A stretch of 6,027 bases of DNA from Candidatus Latescibacterota bacterium. GTDB taxonomy: Bacteria; Latescibacterota; Latescibacteria; Latescibacterales; Latescibacteraceae. Shown here in pieces: positions 5,662-6,027 of this stretch. The notes under the pieces are model-generated. The model was not told the DNA's origin. It saw nothing but the letters and a program-made list of their open reading frames with translations, and searched no databases. The stretch covers positions 1-6,027 of the forward strand of contig JABHYP010000654.1 of assembly GCA_018656855.1 (NCBI GenBank). The letters are read 5' to 3'. A program made the translations under genes and the position numbers. The stretch's first letter is position 1, and every line of letters begins with the position of its first letter.

Positions 5662-6027
5662 TCAATCAATTTTTTCCGCTTTTTTCTGCCATTTCTCAAA
5701 TAATTTTACAAAGTTTTTAATGGGCTTATTCGCTTTATTTATCTTGTCGGCGGGATGATATTTTGTATCTTCGTCAAAAAGACCGTCTTTATCATCGTCT
5801 TTCCCATTAATTATTTCTTCATCAGTTCGACCGTCTCCGTCATTGTCTTCCCCGTCATGGTACCAGTAGAAATTAATAATAGCTGCAATCTGGTCTATAT
5901 ATTCTTCTATCTCATCTGTTTCGAATGAAGTATCTGCCTGGTTCAGCAAAAGTTTGATCCCTTCTCCGCCATCATCGAGAAGTGTGAGCACGAAGGCTAT
6001 CAACTCATTTATCATATCGGGTGTGTA
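5662..6027 (-). CDS. C-terminal part of an unrecognised protein with EF-hand-like Asp loops (5' end outside window)
   Basis: The frame ends with TGA at 5662-5664 and stays open to the right edge, with codons for Y-T-P-D before the first internal Met at 6013-6015. No ribosome binding site is visible there, so the gene probably starts beyond the window, and 122 residues are visible. Counting from that Met, residues 1-50 are amphipathic and probably helical. Then come two Asp-rich loops at 5767-5856: DGEDNDGDGRTDEE (54-67) and the more diverged DDDKDGLFDED (73-83). These follow the D-x-D-G-D-G-x-x-D-E calcium-loop pattern found in dockerin, EF-hand and 'DNDGDGliDED' extracellular repeats. A Lys-rich helical tail (about 91-115) closes the protein. 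The protein is not recognised; such loops usually occur in exported proteins. It is the promoter-proximal partner of the barrel gene 33 bp downstream. Confidence 0.75.
   Translation of the reverse strand, partial: YTPDMINELIAFVLTLLDDGGEGIKLLLNQADTSFETDEIEEYIDQIAAIINFYWYHDGEDNDGDGRTDEEIINGKDDDKDGLFDEDTKYHPADKINKANKPIKNFVKLFEKWQKKAEKID

Overview
The window looks like chromosomal DNA of a Gram-negative bacterium. Three of the five coding regions encode proteins of a diderm envelope: a secreted beta-barrel protein with calcium-binding-type repeats, a second outer-membrane barrel ending in an aromatic residue, and an Asp-rich protein. This style of envelope protein (OmpA-like barrels with thrombospondin-3-type repeats, PorV/FadL-like barrels, 'DNDGDG..DE' loops) is typical of the Fibrobacteres-Chlorobi-Bacteroidetes (FCB) group and its uncultured candidate phyla (for example KSB1, Latescibacteria or Marinimicrobia). 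That placement is an inference from gene style only. Coding DNA has moderate GC and the intergenic DNA is clearly AT-rich. No phage, CRISPR, rRNA or tRNA gene was found.

Layout. (1) 1-1337, minus: the first 445 codons of a secreted barrel protein. Its last visible part is a run of 30-residue Asp-rich repeats that continues off the left edge. (2) 1503-2423, minus: a complete ten-helix EamA/DMT-family exporter. (3) 2424-3068: a long AT-rich divergent intergenic region holding promoters and, at 2811-2951, a GC-richer piece of apparently former coding sequence. (4) 3069-4250, plus: a complete PLP-dependent trans-sulfuration enzyme with a strong ribosome binding site, most like cystathionine gamma-synthase of the plant type. 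(5) 4251-4494: a convergent spacer with a rho-independent terminator and, separately, a 69-bp compound palindrome that looks like a small dispersed repeat element. (6) 4495-5628 and 5662-6027, both minus and 33 bp apart: an outer-membrane barrel protein of the PorV/TraF-like kind, and upstream of it the C-terminal end of a protein with two EF-hand-like Asp loops, entering from the right edge. These two probably form an operon.

The genes do not form one pathway. The metabolic enzyme and the exporter are divergently transcribed and could be neighbours by chance, although EamA proteins include amino-acid and metabolite exporters. The recurring theme is envelope proteins with Asp-rich, probably calcium-binding segments, at both ends of the window. 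I found no convincing new defence or mobile system. The most unusual items are the alternating Cys-less repeat array, the compound palindrome, the gene remnant and the plant-like enzyme.
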